Source: M3007 sp964550795 (GTDB lineage Bacteria > Bacteroidota > Bacteroidia > Chitinophagales > Saprospiraceae). Taken from it: a stretch of 64,000 nt of DNA. Every line of letters starts with the position of its first letter. Within the stretch, counting starts at the first letter, position 1. The stretch lies in the NCBI GenBank assembly GCA_964550795.1, contig CAZKBH010000018.1, positions 19,446-83,445 of the forward strand. The letters run 5' to 3'. The notes below the pieces were generated by a model. That model saw only the letters and a list, made by a program, of their open reading frames with translations, did not search any database and was not told the origin of the DNA. Both the position numbers and the translations under genes were made by a program. Shown piece after piece: positions 25,462 through 34,881 of the stretch.

Positions 25462-26913
25462 TTGAAACGCGAATTCCTCCTCAACATCCTGCTCCTCGTC
25501 TTTATCAATCTCCTGATAAAGCCGATTTTTATCTTCGGGATAGATCTGGGGGTGCAAAACCGGGTCGGGGAAGACTACGGCACCTATTTCGCGCTGCTCA
25601 ACCTGGCCTACCTTTTTCAGATTCTGAACGATTTCGGGATACAAAGTTTTAACAACCGCCACATCAGTCAGCACCCGCAGCTATTACCGAAATATTTCCC
25701 CAACTTATTGGCAATCAAGTGGTTACTCGCCACTTTGTACGTCACGCTGACCATGGGCGTCGCAGCATTCGTGCTGGGTTATGGCCCGGAGGTGCTGCCC
25801 TTGCTGTTCATTTTACTTGTGAATCAAGTGCTGGTGCAGCTCATCCTTTTTTTGCGCTCCAATATTTCCGGTCTCGGGTTCTATCGGCTGGACAGCCTGC
25901 TTTCGTCGCTGGATAAATTGCTGATGGTGCTGACTTGCGGGGTGCTGATTTGGACGGATTGGTTGCCCTTTTCATTGTTCAATTTTGCCTTGGCCCAAAC
26001 GCTGGCTTTGTTCGTCACGGCCATTGTGGTGTTTATTTTGCTCCGAAAACGGGCCGTTTTTCGCGTAAAACCCACCTGGGCGGCCAATTGGCGTGCTGGC
26101 AAACCAGCCGTTTTTTCCATGTTCCGGCAAAGTTTGCCCTACGCCCTCGTGGTGCTGCTGATGTTTGCTTATACCCGTTTGGACGCGGTGCTGCTGGAGC
26201 GCATGGCCGGAGCGGCACACGCGGATGTGTACGCCAGCGCATTCCGGCTTTTGGAGGCTTGTAATATGTTTGGCTACCTGTTCGCCTCCCTGTTGTTGCC
26301 CATGTTTGCACGGCTTTTGAAGGCAAAAGAATCCATCCGGCCCCTCACTTCGATGGGGTTTAAATTGATTTGGGCGGGAAGTGTGACCCTGGCTGCGGCC
26401 ATCTTTTTTGCCCGGGAAGACTTGCTGCGACTGATGATGCCAGAACGCGCCAGCGAATACCGTTTTGACGTGTTGGGATGGCTCATTTGGGCATTCGTGC
26501 CTGTGAGTGTGACGTATATTTTCAGCACCCTGCTCACGGCCCGAGAGCGGATGATGCGGATGAACCGTTTTTTTGTGGTGGGCATTGCCCTGGATTTGGC
26601 CCTGAATTTGGCGCTGATTCCGAAATGGCAGGCCGTTGGTTCGGCCATTGCGGCCCTGGCAACGCAGGTGTTCATTGCAGCGGCGATGATTTGGCTCTGT
26701 GTTCGGGAATTTGAGTTCCGACCCAGCCGCCTCGGATTGGTTCAAACCTTTGGTTTTTTGGGCTATATTTTGGTTTTCGACTGGTTTTTGTTTGAACAAA
26801 CGAGCCTGGCCTGGCCGCCCAAATTCGCCCTTGCACTCGGCGCCGGACTTGCGGGGCTTTTCCTGTTTAAAATGGTGGGATTGGCATCCCTGAAAACATT
26901 GCGAAACGGGTAA
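25462..26913 (+). CDS. Polysaccharide flippase (Wzx/MATE-like)
   Basis: A 483-residue integral membrane protein with about 12-14 hydrophobic segments and the layout of polysaccharide-biosynthesis flippases: an N-terminal helix pair with a G-x-x-D-Y-G-x-Y motif (RVGEDYGTYFALLNLAYLFQILNDFGIQSFN), a central FRQSLPYALVVLLMFAYTRLDAVLLERM, and late helices around the YIFSTLLTARERMMRMN loop. It would flip lipid-linked sugars across the inner membrane. The start is TTG at 25462, 21 bp after pyrB, so it may be read with pyrB. No glycosyltransferases are nearby. Confidence 0.85.
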   Translation: MKREFLLNILLLVFINLLIKPIFIFGIDLGVQNRVGEDYGTYFALLNLAYLFQILNDFGIQSFNNRHISQHPQLLPKYFPNLLAIKWLLATLYVTLTMGVAAFVLGYGPEVLPLLFILLVNQVLVQLILFLRSNISGLGFYRLDSLLSSLDKLLMVLTCGVLIWTDWLPFSLFNFALAQTLALFVTAIVVFILLRKRAVFRVKPTWAANWRAGKPAVFSMFRQSLPYALVVLLMFAYTRLDAVLLERMAGAAHADVYASAFRLLEACNMFGYLFASLLLPMFARLLKAKESIRPLTSMGFKLIWAGSVTLAAAIFFAREDLLRLMMPERASEYRFDVLGWLIWAFVPVSVTYIFSTLLTARERMMRMNRFFVVGIALDLALNLALIPKWQAVGSAIAALATQVFIAAAMIWLCVREFEFRPSRLGLVQTFGFLGYILVFDWFLFEQTSLAWPPKFALALGAGLAGLFLFKMVGLASLKTLRNG

Positions 26914-26951
26914 TTTCGCGCTCACTCCCCAGCAATTTCAAATCACCGCGT

Positions 26952-27413
26952 ATGCGCTCCTTTCAAAAACAACAACCTTTAAGTCCGGACGAAGCGCTCC
27001 AAAAACTGGAGCGTTTTTGCGCTTACCGCGAACGTTGCCCCAAGGAAGTGCGCAGCAAATTGGCAGAATGCGGCCTGAATAGGGCGGATGCCGAACAGAT
27101 TTTTCAGGTGCTTCTGGAGGACAAATTTTTCAATGAGGAACGTTTCGCCATGGCATTTGCCGGCGGGAAATTTCGATACAATGCCTGGGGACGGATGCGC
27201 ATTCGCCAGGAGCTTCAAATGCGCGACATTGCGCCGGAACTCGTGCAAAATGCGCTCGATTCCATTGACCAGACCGAATACGAGGAACTGCTCCAAAAAC
27301 TCCTCGACAAAAAACGCCTGCAATACGCCGACGACAAGAATGCACGTGAAAAAACGGCAGCTTCCCTGATTCGTGCGGGTTTTGAAATGGAATTGGTGTT
27401 TCGGTTTTTGTGA
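26952..27413 (+). CDS. recX: Regulatory protein RecX
   Basis: A 153-residue helical protein that modulates RecA filaments. Three-helix repeats are visible: LEKFCAYRERCPKEVRSKL-like N-terminal block (LERFCAYRERCPKEVRSKLA), then LLEDKFFNEERFAMAFAGGKFRYNAWGRMRIRQEL, then the C-terminal KTAASLIRAGFEMELVFRFL. RFA-x-AF-x-x-x-K-F and W-G-x-x-R-I-R-x-E-L are family signatures. It is placed 38 bp after the flippase gene. recA is not in the window. Confidence 0.9.
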   Translation: MRSFQKQQPLSPDEALQKLERFCAYRERCPKEVRSKLAECGLNRADAEQIFQVLLEDKFFNEERFAMAFAGGKFRYNAWGRMRIRQELQMRDIAPELVQNALDSIDQTEYEELLQKLLDKKRLQYADDKNAREKTAASLIRAGFEMELVFRFL

Positions 27414-27438
27414 ACGGCCAGCCCCGAGCAGAAAAACC

Positions 27439-27446
27439 TACCTTTG
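27439..27446 (+). promoter_or_regulatory. TAnnTTTG promoter box upstream of the ABC-F gene
   Basis: TACCTTTG, 58 bp before the GTG start at 27505, matches the Bacteroidota promoter consensus. Confidence 0.45.
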
Positions 27447-27504
27447 CCAACTTTTTAGCAAGCTGTGCGCCAAATCATCTAAATCATAGTATTTAAATAA
27501 GCCC

Positions 27505-29424
27505 GTGAATTTTTTAACACTCGAGAATGTCTCCAAGAGCTACGGCGAAAAGTTGCTCTTTCAAAATATCAGTCTGCACCTCGACAAGGGGCAAAAAATT
27601 GGCCTCATCGCTAAAAACGGAACGGGCAAAAGCACCCTGATGCGCGTCATCGCCGGAAAAGAGGGCAGCGAGGGCGAAAATGCGAAAATCACCATTCGCA
27701 AAGGCATCCGCATCGGCTGGCTGGACCAAGAGCCAAATTTCCCGCCCAATATGGAAGTGCTGGGTGCCGTGCTCGATCCCTCCAATCCGCTCGTGCGCGT
27801 CGTGCAGCGCTACGAAAAAGCCCTGCTTCACCACGAAAATGCATCTGCCCGCCAGCCAAACCAAGGCGAACAAAGCGACAGCAGCGACGAACTAACCGAA
27901 GCCATTGCCGAAATGGACCAGCAAAACGCCTGGACGTTTGAGGCCAAGGTGAAAGAAACCCTCTCGCGGTTTCGCATGAACGACTACGAGCAGAAAGTCA
28001 GCACGCTATCCGGCGGACAACAAAAGCGGCTCGCATTGGTCAAAATTTTGCTCGAAGAACCCGATTTTCTTATTCTCGATGAGCCGACCAACCACCTGGA
28101 CGTGGAGATGATCGAATGGCTGGAAGAGTACCTTCAACAGCCCGGGATTACCCTTTTTATGGTTACGCACGATCGCTATTTCCTTGAAAATGTGTGCGAT
28201 AGCATCATAGAACTCGAGGGCGGCCAACTGAGGCGTTACTCCGGCTCCTACTCGGATTATCTCGAAAAAAAGGCGCTCCGGGAAGAAAACGAAGCAACCA
28301 CCTACGAACGACAAAACAAACTCCTCAAAAACGAACTGGATTGGGTGCGTAAATCGCCGCAGGCTCGGACCACCAAAGCCAAAGCCCGGGTGGATGCCTA
28401 TTTCAACCGAAAAGAAGTCAACGATACCTTGAAAAAAAGCAAGGATGAAATGAGTCTTTCGATCAAGGAAACCTGGTTGGGCGGTAAAATTGTGGAGTTG
28501 CACAACATCAGCAAGACGTTCGGAGAGAAGAAATTGATTGAGAATTTCAGCTACAAATTCAAACGCAAGGAACGCGTGGGCATCGTGGGTCAAAACGGCT
28601 CGGGAAAATCCACGTTTCTCCAGCTCATTACCCAATTACTTCCCCCCGATACGGGCAAAGTGGTGGTGGGCGATACCGTTACGTTTGGTCATTACCGCCA
28701 GGAAGGTTTGTCTTTGAAAGAAGATCGGCGCGTGATAGACGCTGTGCGCGACATTGCCGATTACATCCCGCTCGACAAGGGGAAAGAACTTTCCGCAGCC
28801 CAGCTTCTGGAGCGTTTTTTGTTCAGCCGACCCCAGCAACAGGTGTACGTGAGCCAGCTTTCCGGCGGCGAGCGGCGGCGATTGTATCTGCTCACGGTAT
28901 TGATGAAAAACCCCAATTTTCTCATTCTCGATGAGCCCACCAATGATCTGGACGTGTTGACCTTGCAGGTTCTGGAAGACTTTTTGGAGGATTATCCGGG
29001 CTGTTTGGTCGTGGTTACGCACGACCGTTATTTCATGGATCGCCTTGTGGATCACCTGTTTGTATTTGAGGGAAATGGCCAAATCAAGGATTTCAACGGC
29101 ACGTATGCAGAATATCGGGCTTTGAAACGCACGGCAACAACGGCCTTGGGGGCTGAAACTTCTGATGCGGCGGTGAAAGTGGTTGGCGCCCCAAGTTCAA
29201 GTCCTGCACCATCGTCCCTTTCCAACACCGAGCGCAACGAAATGAAGAAACTCGACCGGGAAGTGGCCACCTTGGAAAATCGTAAAAAGCAAATTTTGGA
29301 GCGTTTTAATGCCAGCGATCTTGGCGCCGATGAGGCCGCAAAGTTGTCTGCCGAGTTGGGTAAATTGCAGGAAGAACTGGATGTAAAGGAGATGCGCTGG
29401 TTGGAACTGGCGGAGCGGGGGTAG
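27505..29424 (+). CDS. uup: ABC-F family ATPase (Uup-like)
   Basis: A 639-residue soluble protein with two ABC ATPase domains and no membrane segments. The Walker A motifs are AKNGTGKST and GQNGSGKST; the signatures are LSGGQQKR and LSGGERRR; the Walker B motifs end in LDEPTNHLD and LDEPTNDLD. A long linker of the ABC-F type lies between them. The C-terminal 90 residues are a charged coiled coil (MKKLDREVATLENRKKQILERF), as in Uup, which acts in DNA repair and ribosome-related functions. The start is GTG. The closest alternative is another ABC-F translation factor. Confidence 0.9.
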   Translation: MNFLTLENVSKSYGEKLLFQNISLHLDKGQKIGLIAKNGTGKSTLMRVIAGKEGSEGENAKITIRKGIRIGWLDQEPNFPPNMEVLGAVLDPSNPLVRVVQRYEKALLHHENASARQPNQGEQSDSSDELTEAIAEMDQQNAWTFEAKVKETLSRFRMNDYEQKVSTLSGGQQKRLALVKILLEEPDFLILDEPTNHLDVEMIEWLEEYLQQPGITLFMVTHDRYFLENVCDSIIELEGGQLRRYSGSYSDYLEKKALREENEATTYERQNKLLKNELDWVRKSPQARTTKAKARVDAYFNRKEVNDTLKKSKDEMSLSIKETWLGGKIVELHNISKTFGEKKLIENFSYKFKRKERVGIVGQNGSGKSTFLQLITQLLPPDTGKVVVGDTVTFGHYRQEGLSLKEDRRVIDAVRDIADYIPLDKGKELSAAQLLERFLFSRPQQQVYVSQLSGGERRRLYLLTVLMKNPNFLILDEPTNDLDVLTLQVLEDFLEDYPGCLVVVTHDRYFMDRLVDHLFVFEGNGQIKDFNGTYAEYRALKRTATTALGAETSDAAVKVVGAPSSSPAPSSLSNTERNEMKKLDREVATLENRKKQILERFNASDLGADEAAKLSAELGKLQEELDVKEMRWLELAERG

Positions 29425-29504
29425 AGAAAGACCTAACCAATCATTACAAGTAAAATCAAGGGCAGAAGCCTGGTACTTTCTGTCTTTATTTAAAACACAT
29501 TCTC

Positions 29505-29807
29505 ATGGCAGCATATAAAGTAACAGGTAAATCGGGAGTTGCTATCAAAACACCTGAGACATTGCATCCCGGCGAAGTATTGCTCATGGAGATTGAAGCA
29601 AGGCAACTGAAGAAATCTGAATTTGCAGCCCAGCTAAATATTCAGGCCAGTCAATTAAGTGAATTGTTGCACGAAAAGCGACACATCAGCGCTCCAATTG
29701 CTATCAAATTGGAAACCTTACTTGGCATTGACGCAGAATTCTGGATGCGTTTGCAAACTTCTTATGACATAGCTATTGAGCGGAAGCGGCTAGCTAGCCG
29801 CGGGTAA
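29505..29807 (+). CDS. higA: HigA-family antitoxin, apparently orphan
   Basis: A 100-residue XRE-type antitoxin. HPGEVLLMEIEARQLKKSEFAAQLNIQASQLSELLHEKRHISAPIAIKLETLLGIDAEFWMRLQTSYDI is the full HigA pattern (usual form HPGE-x-L-x-E and W-L-x-x-Q-x-x-Y-D). HigB toxins normally lie directly upstream; the 80 bp between this gene and the ABC-F stop hold no open frame or recognisable toxin remnant. It is either a solitary regulator or the survivor of a lost pair. The codon positions look more AT-rich than its neighbours. Confidence 0.85.
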   Translation: MAAYKVTGKSGVAIKTPETLHPGEVLLMEIEARQLKKSEFAAQLNIQASQLSELLHEKRHISAPIAIKLETLLGIDAEFWMRLQTSYDIAIERKRLASRG

Positions 29808-29858
29808 AGTCATTTCCTTTATTCAGTGGATGCGGCACTTGTTCCCATCTCTAATCTC

Positions 29859-29866
29859 TACTTTTG
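29859..29866 (+). promoter_or_regulatory. TAnnTTTG promoter box upstream of the ATP-grasp gene
   Basis: TACTTTTG, 23 bp before the ATG at 29890, matches the Bacteroidota promoter consensus. Confidence 0.45.
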
Positions 29867-29889
29867 CGCTCTTTTTTCAGACCTAAAAC

Positions 29890-30987
29890 ATGCAGGAGCA
29901 AGATACGACTACTTCGCCAGCCAGCCAGAAACCTGGGCCATCTGCGCAAAAACCCGGTTTTTTTGAAAAACTCACCAACTGGGAATTATGGCCTGCCGCC
30001 GCTTTATATGCTCCATTAGCCCCTTTTTGGCTTTGGTACGTGCTAAAAGCGCGCTCTTTTTGGTTTTTTACCCCATCTAATCCTACGATTCCTTTTGGTG
30101 GCTACGAGGGTGAAACCAAAACCGACGTGTACAAACAGATGCCAGATGGTGTTTACCCACGAACAATTTTGGCCAAACCCACAGAGCCCTTTGAGGCGGT
30201 GAAAAAGCGCATGTTGGAGGCCGGGTTTCAATACCCGTTTATCGTCAAACCCGATGTGGGCCGCAAAGGCTTGCTATTCCGAAAAATTGACACCGAGGCG
30301 CAATTGCTGGAATACCATCAGTATTGCCCCATGGATTATCTCGTGCAGGATTTGGTGGATTTGCCCATGGAACTGGGCGTATTTTACGTCCGCCATCCAG
30401 CCAAACAAACGGGCCAAATCACGGGTATCATTCTCCGGGAAGCACTCGAAGTGTGGGGCAACGGCCAAACCACCCTCCGCGAACTCATTGAACAACATCC
30501 GCAAGCGGGTAAACGCGCGGAGGAAATGTGCCGCAAACACGCAGACAAACTCGACTGGGTGCCCGCCGACCGCGAGCGATATGTGCTCTCTTTTGCGATC
30601 AATCGAAGCCGTGGCGCGCGTTTGCGCAACCTTTCACACGAGATAGATGCCGAGCTAACGGCTTTTTTCGACCAAATCAGCCTGCACAGCGGGGCCTTTT
30701 TTTGGGGGCGATATGACGTAAAATGCACGTCTTTAGCTGATTTGAAACAGGGAAAAAACTTCTCAATTCTTGAATATAATGGCGCTGGAGCCTCGCCAAG
30801 CCACATGTATCATTGTGGCTTGAGCTTGTGGCAGGCTTATGCAGAGATCCTTCGCCATTGGAAACTGCTCTACGAGGTGTGCAGTTACAATAATTCACAT
30901 GGTCATCCTTATTGGCCATTTTGGAAAGGCTTGCGCTACCTTCGCACCGTCAACCGCCATCTCGACCTGCTCGATCAATACGATTGA
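29890..30987 (+). CDS. Membrane-associated ATP-grasp ligase-like protein
   Basis: A 365-residue protein. The first 30 residues are hydrophilic and proline-rich, followed by an amphipathic to hydrophobic stretch (LWPAAALYAPLAPFWLWYVL). From about residue 100 the sequence looks like an ATP-grasp fold related to D-alanine-D-alanine ligase: YPFIVKPDVGRKGLLFRKI for ATP binding, then YLVQDLVDLPMELGVFYVRHP, and a metal-binding end with SILEYNGAGASPSHMYH. It should join a carboxylate to an amine or thiol with ATP; the substrate is unknown. It precedes an amino-acid exporter and an Asp/Glu racemase. Confidence 0.7.
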   Translation: MQEQDTTTSPASQKPGPSAQKPGFFEKLTNWELWPAAALYAPLAPFWLWYVLKARSFWFFTPSNPTIPFGGYEGETKTDVYKQMPDGVYPRTILAKPTEPFEAVKKRMLEAGFQYPFIVKPDVGRKGLLFRKIDTEAQLLEYHQYCPMDYLVQDLVDLPMELGVFYVRHPAKQTGQITGIILREALEVWGNGQTTLRELIEQHPQAGKRAEEMCRKHADKLDWVPADRERYVLSFAINRSRGARLRNLSHEIDAELTAFFDQISLHSGAFFWGRYDVKCTSLADLKQGKNFSILEYNGAGASPSHMYHCGLSLWQAYAEILRHWKLLYEVCSYNNSHGHPYWPFWKGLRYLRTVNRHLDLLDQYD

Positions 30988-30998
30988 CACCCGCCCCC

Positions 30999-31661
30999 AT
31001 GAAAAGTATCTTCAGGGTTTTTTATACCGGGATGTCCATCAGTTTTTTCGGCTCGATGGTCATAGGTACCATCGGTCTTTCAGCGATGCAAATCAGCATC
31101 ACGGAGGGGATTCGACCTGCGATTAATTTTTCCCTGGGTAGTATTGTGGCGGAAGTGATTTATGTGCGCTTGTTGTTGGTGGCCCTGACCTGGATACAGA
31201 AACACGAGCGTATTTTTAAAATCATGGAGTGGTTGGCGGTACTCATCGTTTTGGTGCTGGCCATTGGCAGTTTTAAGGCTTCGATGGGGCATCACGGGGC
31301 CAAAAACGTAGTGCTTTCTTTCACTATGCACCGTTTTTTGCTGGGCTTGAGTATGCGGGCCGTTAGTCCGGCCGCCATACCATTTTGGCTGGGTTGGAGT
31401 TCGGTTTTATACGCCAAGGGGATTATGCAGGATAAAAAAGGATTCTACAACGGATACCTTTTGGGCATTGGGCTGGGCACCTTTTTGGCACATTGTATCT
31501 TCATTTTTGGCGGCAAACTAGCAGTCCAAAAGTTAAATGCTGGCCAGGAGGAAATCAATTTCGTGATTGGATGCGTATTTTCTCTGACCGCTATCCTGCA
31601 AATTTGGAAGATTATTAATACCCGACGGCAACGCCGTAAAAAACAGGAGGCAGTTGAATAA
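30999..31661 (+). CDS. LysE-family amino-acid exporter-like membrane protein
   Basis: A 220-residue protein with six hydrophobic segments. The N-terminal helix (MSISFFGSMVIGTIGLSAMQISITEGIRPAINFSLGSIVAEVIYVR) matches the LysE/RhtB pattern G-P-x-x-A-x-x-x-G-x-x-x-G. The second half has SPAAIPFWLGWSSVLYAKG and YLLGIGLGTFLAHCIFIFGG. ATG 30999 starts the first helix; the open frame upstream only overlaps the previous gene. It begins 11 bp after the ATP-grasp gene, which suggests co-transcription. It may export an amino acid or derivative. Confidence 0.78.
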   Translation: MKSIFRVFYTGMSISFFGSMVIGTIGLSAMQISITEGIRPAINFSLGSIVAEVIYVRLLLVALTWIQKHERIFKIMEWLAVLIVLVLAIGSFKASMGHHGAKNVVLSFTMHRFLLGLSMRAVSPAAIPFWLGWSSVLYAKGIMQDKKGFYNGYLLGIGLGTFLAHCIFIFGGKLAVQKLNAGQEEINFVIGCVFSLTAILQIWKIINTRRQRRKKQEAVE

Positions 31662-31720
31662 GGACTATGATTCATGTGATTGCTAAATAAAACCCCATTA
31701 ACCTTTCGCTTTATCTTGTA

Positions 31721-32458
31721 ATGATTGGAATTGTAGGCGGAATTGGCCCCATGGCCGGCATTGACCTTTACAAAAAAATTGTAGAGCAAACGCTGGCAAA
31801 CTCCGATCAGGAACACCTGCCCGTGCTATTGGCCTCTATGCCCAATGAGATTGTTGATCGGACGGAGTTTCTGCTTGGAAAAATTACCGAAAATCCGGCC
31901 CCAGCATTAGCCAAAGTCATATTACTCCTCGAACGAGCCGGGGCGCAACATATCGGGATTGCTTGTAACACCGCCCATGCACCGGCCATTTTCGAACCCA
32001 TGCGCGCCATTTTGAGTCAAAACAACTCCAAGGCCGTAATCGTAAACATGATCGAAGCATCCGTGACTGCAATCATGAATCACCCTGAAAAAATTCAACG
32101 GGTGGGCGTGCTCAGTACTATGGGAACTTATAAGACCCGGATATATCAGCATCGTTTGGAGTCCGATGGCTTGATTCCGGTGGTTCTGGATTTGGAACAA
32201 CAGGAGGCACTTCCCCAACGCGCCATCTATGAAATCAAAGCAGCCTCCACCAACATTCCGCAAGGCCCGCTTGATTTGTTGAATACGGCTATACAACACT
32301 TAAAAATCCTTGGCGCACAAGCTATTGTGCTGGGATGCACCGAATTGGGCATGATTGAAAATCGCCTTGATTTTCAAGGATTACACGTTTTTAACCCCAA
32401 CCTGATCCTGGCCAGAACATTGATTGCACACGCTTTCCCAAAAAAATTGAAACCATAA
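31721..32458 (+). CDS. Aspartate/glutamate racemase family protein
   Basis: A 245-residue cofactor-independent racemase. Two catalytic cysteines are visible in GIACNTAHAP and VLGCTELGMI, with the N-terminal GIVGGIGPMAGIDLYKKIV of aspartate racemases. It would interconvert L- and D-aspartate or a related amino acid. It follows the LysE-like gene by 59 bp, and its stop lies 3 bp before the next ATG. The essential MurI-type glutamate racemase has a different N-terminus, so I favour the aspartate racemase branch. Confidence 0.87.
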   Translation: MIGIVGGIGPMAGIDLYKKIVEQTLANSDQEHLPVLLASMPNEIVDRTEFLLGKITENPAPALAKVILLLERAGAQHIGIACNTAHAPAIFEPMRAILSQNNSKAVIVNMIEASVTAIMNHPEKIQRVGVLSTMGTYKTRIYQHRLESDGLIPVVLDLEQQEALPQRAIYEIKAASTNIPQGPLDLLNTAIQHLKILGAQAIVLGCTELGMIENRLDFQGLHVFNPNLILARTLIAHAFPKKLKP

Positions 32459-32461
32459 CTC

Positions 32462-33139
32462 ATGCTCAATATCATCCACGAAAATGCCGCGTTTTTAGTC
32501 ATCAATAAACCTCCCGGACTGGCCGCGCAGCCCGATAAAACCGGCGATGAATCGCTGCTGACTTTAGCCGAAGCACACTGCGGACACGCACTTCATCTGG
32601 TCCATCGGGTGGACCGACCTGTAAGCGGGCTGGTGCTTTTTGCAAAATCTGCCGAGGCCATGACGCTGTTTTCCGCGCAGTTTCAAGCCCGCACAGTGCA
32701 AAAAGATTACCTCGCAGTGGTGCAGGTTTTGCCCGCAGAACCAGAGGGAACGCTGGTCCATTATTTGAAAAAAAATCAGGCCAAAAACACCTCCACCGTT
32801 TTTGATACCGAACAGCCCGGCACCGAACGCGCCGAGTTGTTTTATCGCTTGTTTGAGCAGAGCAAAAACTACTACTTGCTTCATGTTCAACTACTTACAG
32901 GTCGGCATCACCAAATTCGGGCACAACTGGCCGCCATCGGAAGTCCAATCAAGGGCGATGTAAAATACGGTGCCCGACGCAGCAACCCCGACCGCAGCAT
33001 TCACCTCCACGCCTGGCGTTTGGCGTTTGACAACCCCGCCACTGGAGAGCGCATTATGCTGGAAGCAGAGCCGCCCCAAGAGGTATTGTGGCAAGCTCTG
33101 CATTTTGAAAGCGGTTTTGCGCGAAAAGCCAAACCGTAG
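32462..33139 (+). CDS. RluA-family pseudouridine synthase
   Basis: A 225-residue RNA-modifying enzyme that isomerises uridine to pseudouridine. The catalytic aspartate lies in HRVDRPVSGLVLFAKS (family motif H-R-L-D-x-x-T-S-G). Supporting segments are INKPPGLAAQP near the start, KDYLAVVQ, and LLTGRHHQIRAQLAAIGSPIKGDVKYGA with ending RSIHLHAWRLAF. There is no S4 domain, so it is a short RluA-type. The target RNA is unknown. ATG 32462 follows the racemase stop by 3 bp. Confidence 0.9.
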   Translation: MLNIIHENAAFLVINKPPGLAAQPDKTGDESLLTLAEAHCGHALHLVHRVDRPVSGLVLFAKSAEAMTLFSAQFQARTVQKDYLAVVQVLPAEPEGTLVHYLKKNQAKNTSTVFDTEQPGTERAELFYRLFEQSKNYYLLHVQLLTGRHHQIRAQLAAIGSPIKGDVKYGARRSNPDRSIHLHAWRLAFDNPATGERIMLEAEPPQEVLWQALHFESGFARKAKP

Positions 33140-33204
33140 TCGAATGATTCGATTTTGGGCGATTAAGCGGATTGATTCGAATTGATAGTCATCCCCATTC
33201 GCGG

Positions 33205-34881
33205 TTACTTCTTCCGTTTGCCTTCCAATTGCTGCCCACTCTGGAATAAAATCATTTTTTGAACACTGCCGTCCGGCTCCGGGTAAAACTCGATGTCAGC
33301 TTCTACCACTTTGAGGAAAAAACGGGTAGGCGTCGTGGGGTAAACCTCAAAACGTTGTTGTCCTGTAGCCTGACAAAACAACTGCGCGCCTTCGTTTGTG
33401 ACCGCAAGGTTGAAGCCCGGCATTAGTTCGTATTCGCCCAAAAAGGGTTTGATTTGAGCCTCGCTGAGCTGTATTTCCGGCCGGGCGCTGGGCAGCGGTT
33501 TGTCCGTTTTGTACCAAAGGTTTTCGGCAGATTGCCGGTCATCTACATTGGCTTTTATGATCTTCTTGTCGCCCGTTTTTTCCCGGATGAACTGGATACG
33601 GGCAAAGGAATTTTCAAAGAAAAACTGGTCTGGGCCATAAGGTTTCAAGATAAATAGGGAGCCACCTGTACGGCGTGAGGTAAGCTGGTCGTTTTCAATT
33701 CGGATGACACGCTGCTCCTTTTTGTCATTTTCGTACACGCCGACATACTGTTCTAAATCCTTGATCTTCAACGATATAGGTTTAGGTTGATAGGGCTTTC
33801 CGGTTACCATAGCCGCAATTCTTGGGGTCAGATTAGCGGGTGGTTCACAATCGCAGTTGGTTAGGATAGCCACACAAACCTCTTCTTTGGGCAAATACAC
33901 CAGATCGCTCAAAAATCCGTGAATACCGCCGCCGTGTTCCACCGTCAGACTGCCGAGCAAATTACCCATTTGCAAGCCATAACCATAGCGTGTGTTTTCG
34001 CCGTTAGGCAAAATATAGGGTGTGATCGCTTTTTGGAAGGATTCAGGTTTGAGTACTTTTCCACCATGCAGGGCGCGGGTCCAGATGTTCAAATCTTCCA
34101 CCGTAGACAGCAGGGACCCGGCGGCATACGGTTGCGTCATACTCAAAAAAGCCGCATTTACGAACGTGCCTTCCACATCGCCCTGCGAGTAGCCGCTGGC
34201 CCGGTTTTTAATCAGGGGTTCGGTGTCGCCGTAGTACGAGTTTTTCATGCCCAGGGGTTTAAAAAAGGTCTCGTTAATGTACTCGCCGTAGGTTTTGCCA
34301 GACACTTTTTCGATGATGAAACCCAGCAAAATGTACCCCGAATTATTGTAGCGCCATTCCGCATCGGGTTCAAAATCCATGGGTTGGTTTTTGAAAAACT
34401 CGATCAGTTCGGTCGGTGTAAAATCTTTGCGATGCGTCTGCGGATCCCATTCTTTCATATCGGTGTAACTTTTAATCCCGGAAGTGTGGGTCAGCAGGTG
34501 CTCGACGGTGATTTTTTTGCCTTGCGTGGGATAATCGGGTATGAATTTAGTGAGCTCATCCTGAAGCGATAATTTACCCTCCTCGACCAGTTTCAAAATG
34601 GCCGCCCCGGTGAATTGCTTGGTCACGGAGCCGATACGGAATACATGGTCGGTACGCAACGGCACACCCAGTTCGAGGTTCGCCATCCCAAATGCTTTGT
34701 GATATAAAACTTTGCCTTTTTGGGAAACCAACACGGCGGCACCGGAGCCATCGGCCTTAAAGTGTTCTTGTAAAAGCTGGTCAATTTCAGTGCTCAGGGC
34801 AGCATTTGAGGTCTGTGCTGCGAGCTGGGAAATGGACATGAAAAGGGTTAGCATCAGAAAGTGAAAAGGAATTTTTTTCAT
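33205..34881 (-). CDS. Beta-lactamase-related serine hydrolase, secreted
   Basis: A 558-residue periplasmic or secreted protein. It has a signal peptide (MKKIPFHFLMLTLFMSISQLAAQ), then a class C beta-lactamase/esterase fold with SVTK (Ser85, Lys88), YNN in WRYNNSGY and EHGGGIHGF as the third motif. The C-terminal third (from about 385) is a beta-rich accessory domain seen in many Bacteroidota homologues. Family members are D-aminopeptidases, esterases or peptidoglycan-related hydrolases rather than true beta-lactamases. ATG 34881 starts the signal peptide; the upstream extension does not. Confidence 0.88.
   Translation of the reverse strand: MKKIPFHFLMLTLFMSISQLAAQTSNAALSTEIDQLLQEHFKADGSGAAVLVSQKGKVLYHKAFGMANLELGVPLRTDHVFRIGSVTKQFTGAAILKLVEEGKLSLQDELTKFIPDYPTQGKKITVEHLLTHTSGIKSYTDMKEWDPQTHRKDFTPTELIEFFKNQPMDFEPDAEWRYNNSGYILLGFIIEKVSGKTYGEYINETFFKPLGMKNSYYGDTEPLIKNRASGYSQGDVEGTFVNAAFLSMTQPYAAGSLLSTVEDLNIWTRALHGGKVLKPESFQKAITPYILPNGENTRYGYGLQMGNLLGSLTVEHGGGIHGFLSDLVYLPKEEVCVAILTNCDCEPPANLTPRIAAMVTGKPYQPKPISLKIKDLEQYVGVYENDKKEQRVIRIENDQLTSRRTGGSLFILKPYGPDQFFFENSFARIQFIREKTGDKKIIKANVDDRQSAENLWYKTDKPLPSARPEIQLSEAQIKPFLGEYELMPGFNLAVTNEGAQLFCQATGQQRFEVYPTTPTRFFLKVVEADIEFYPEPDGSVQKMILFQSGQQLEGKRKK

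Noticed and set aside
29425..29504. HigB toxin upstream of the HigA-like gene
   Set aside because: The 80 bp contain no start-to-stop frame and no recognisable HigB remnant.
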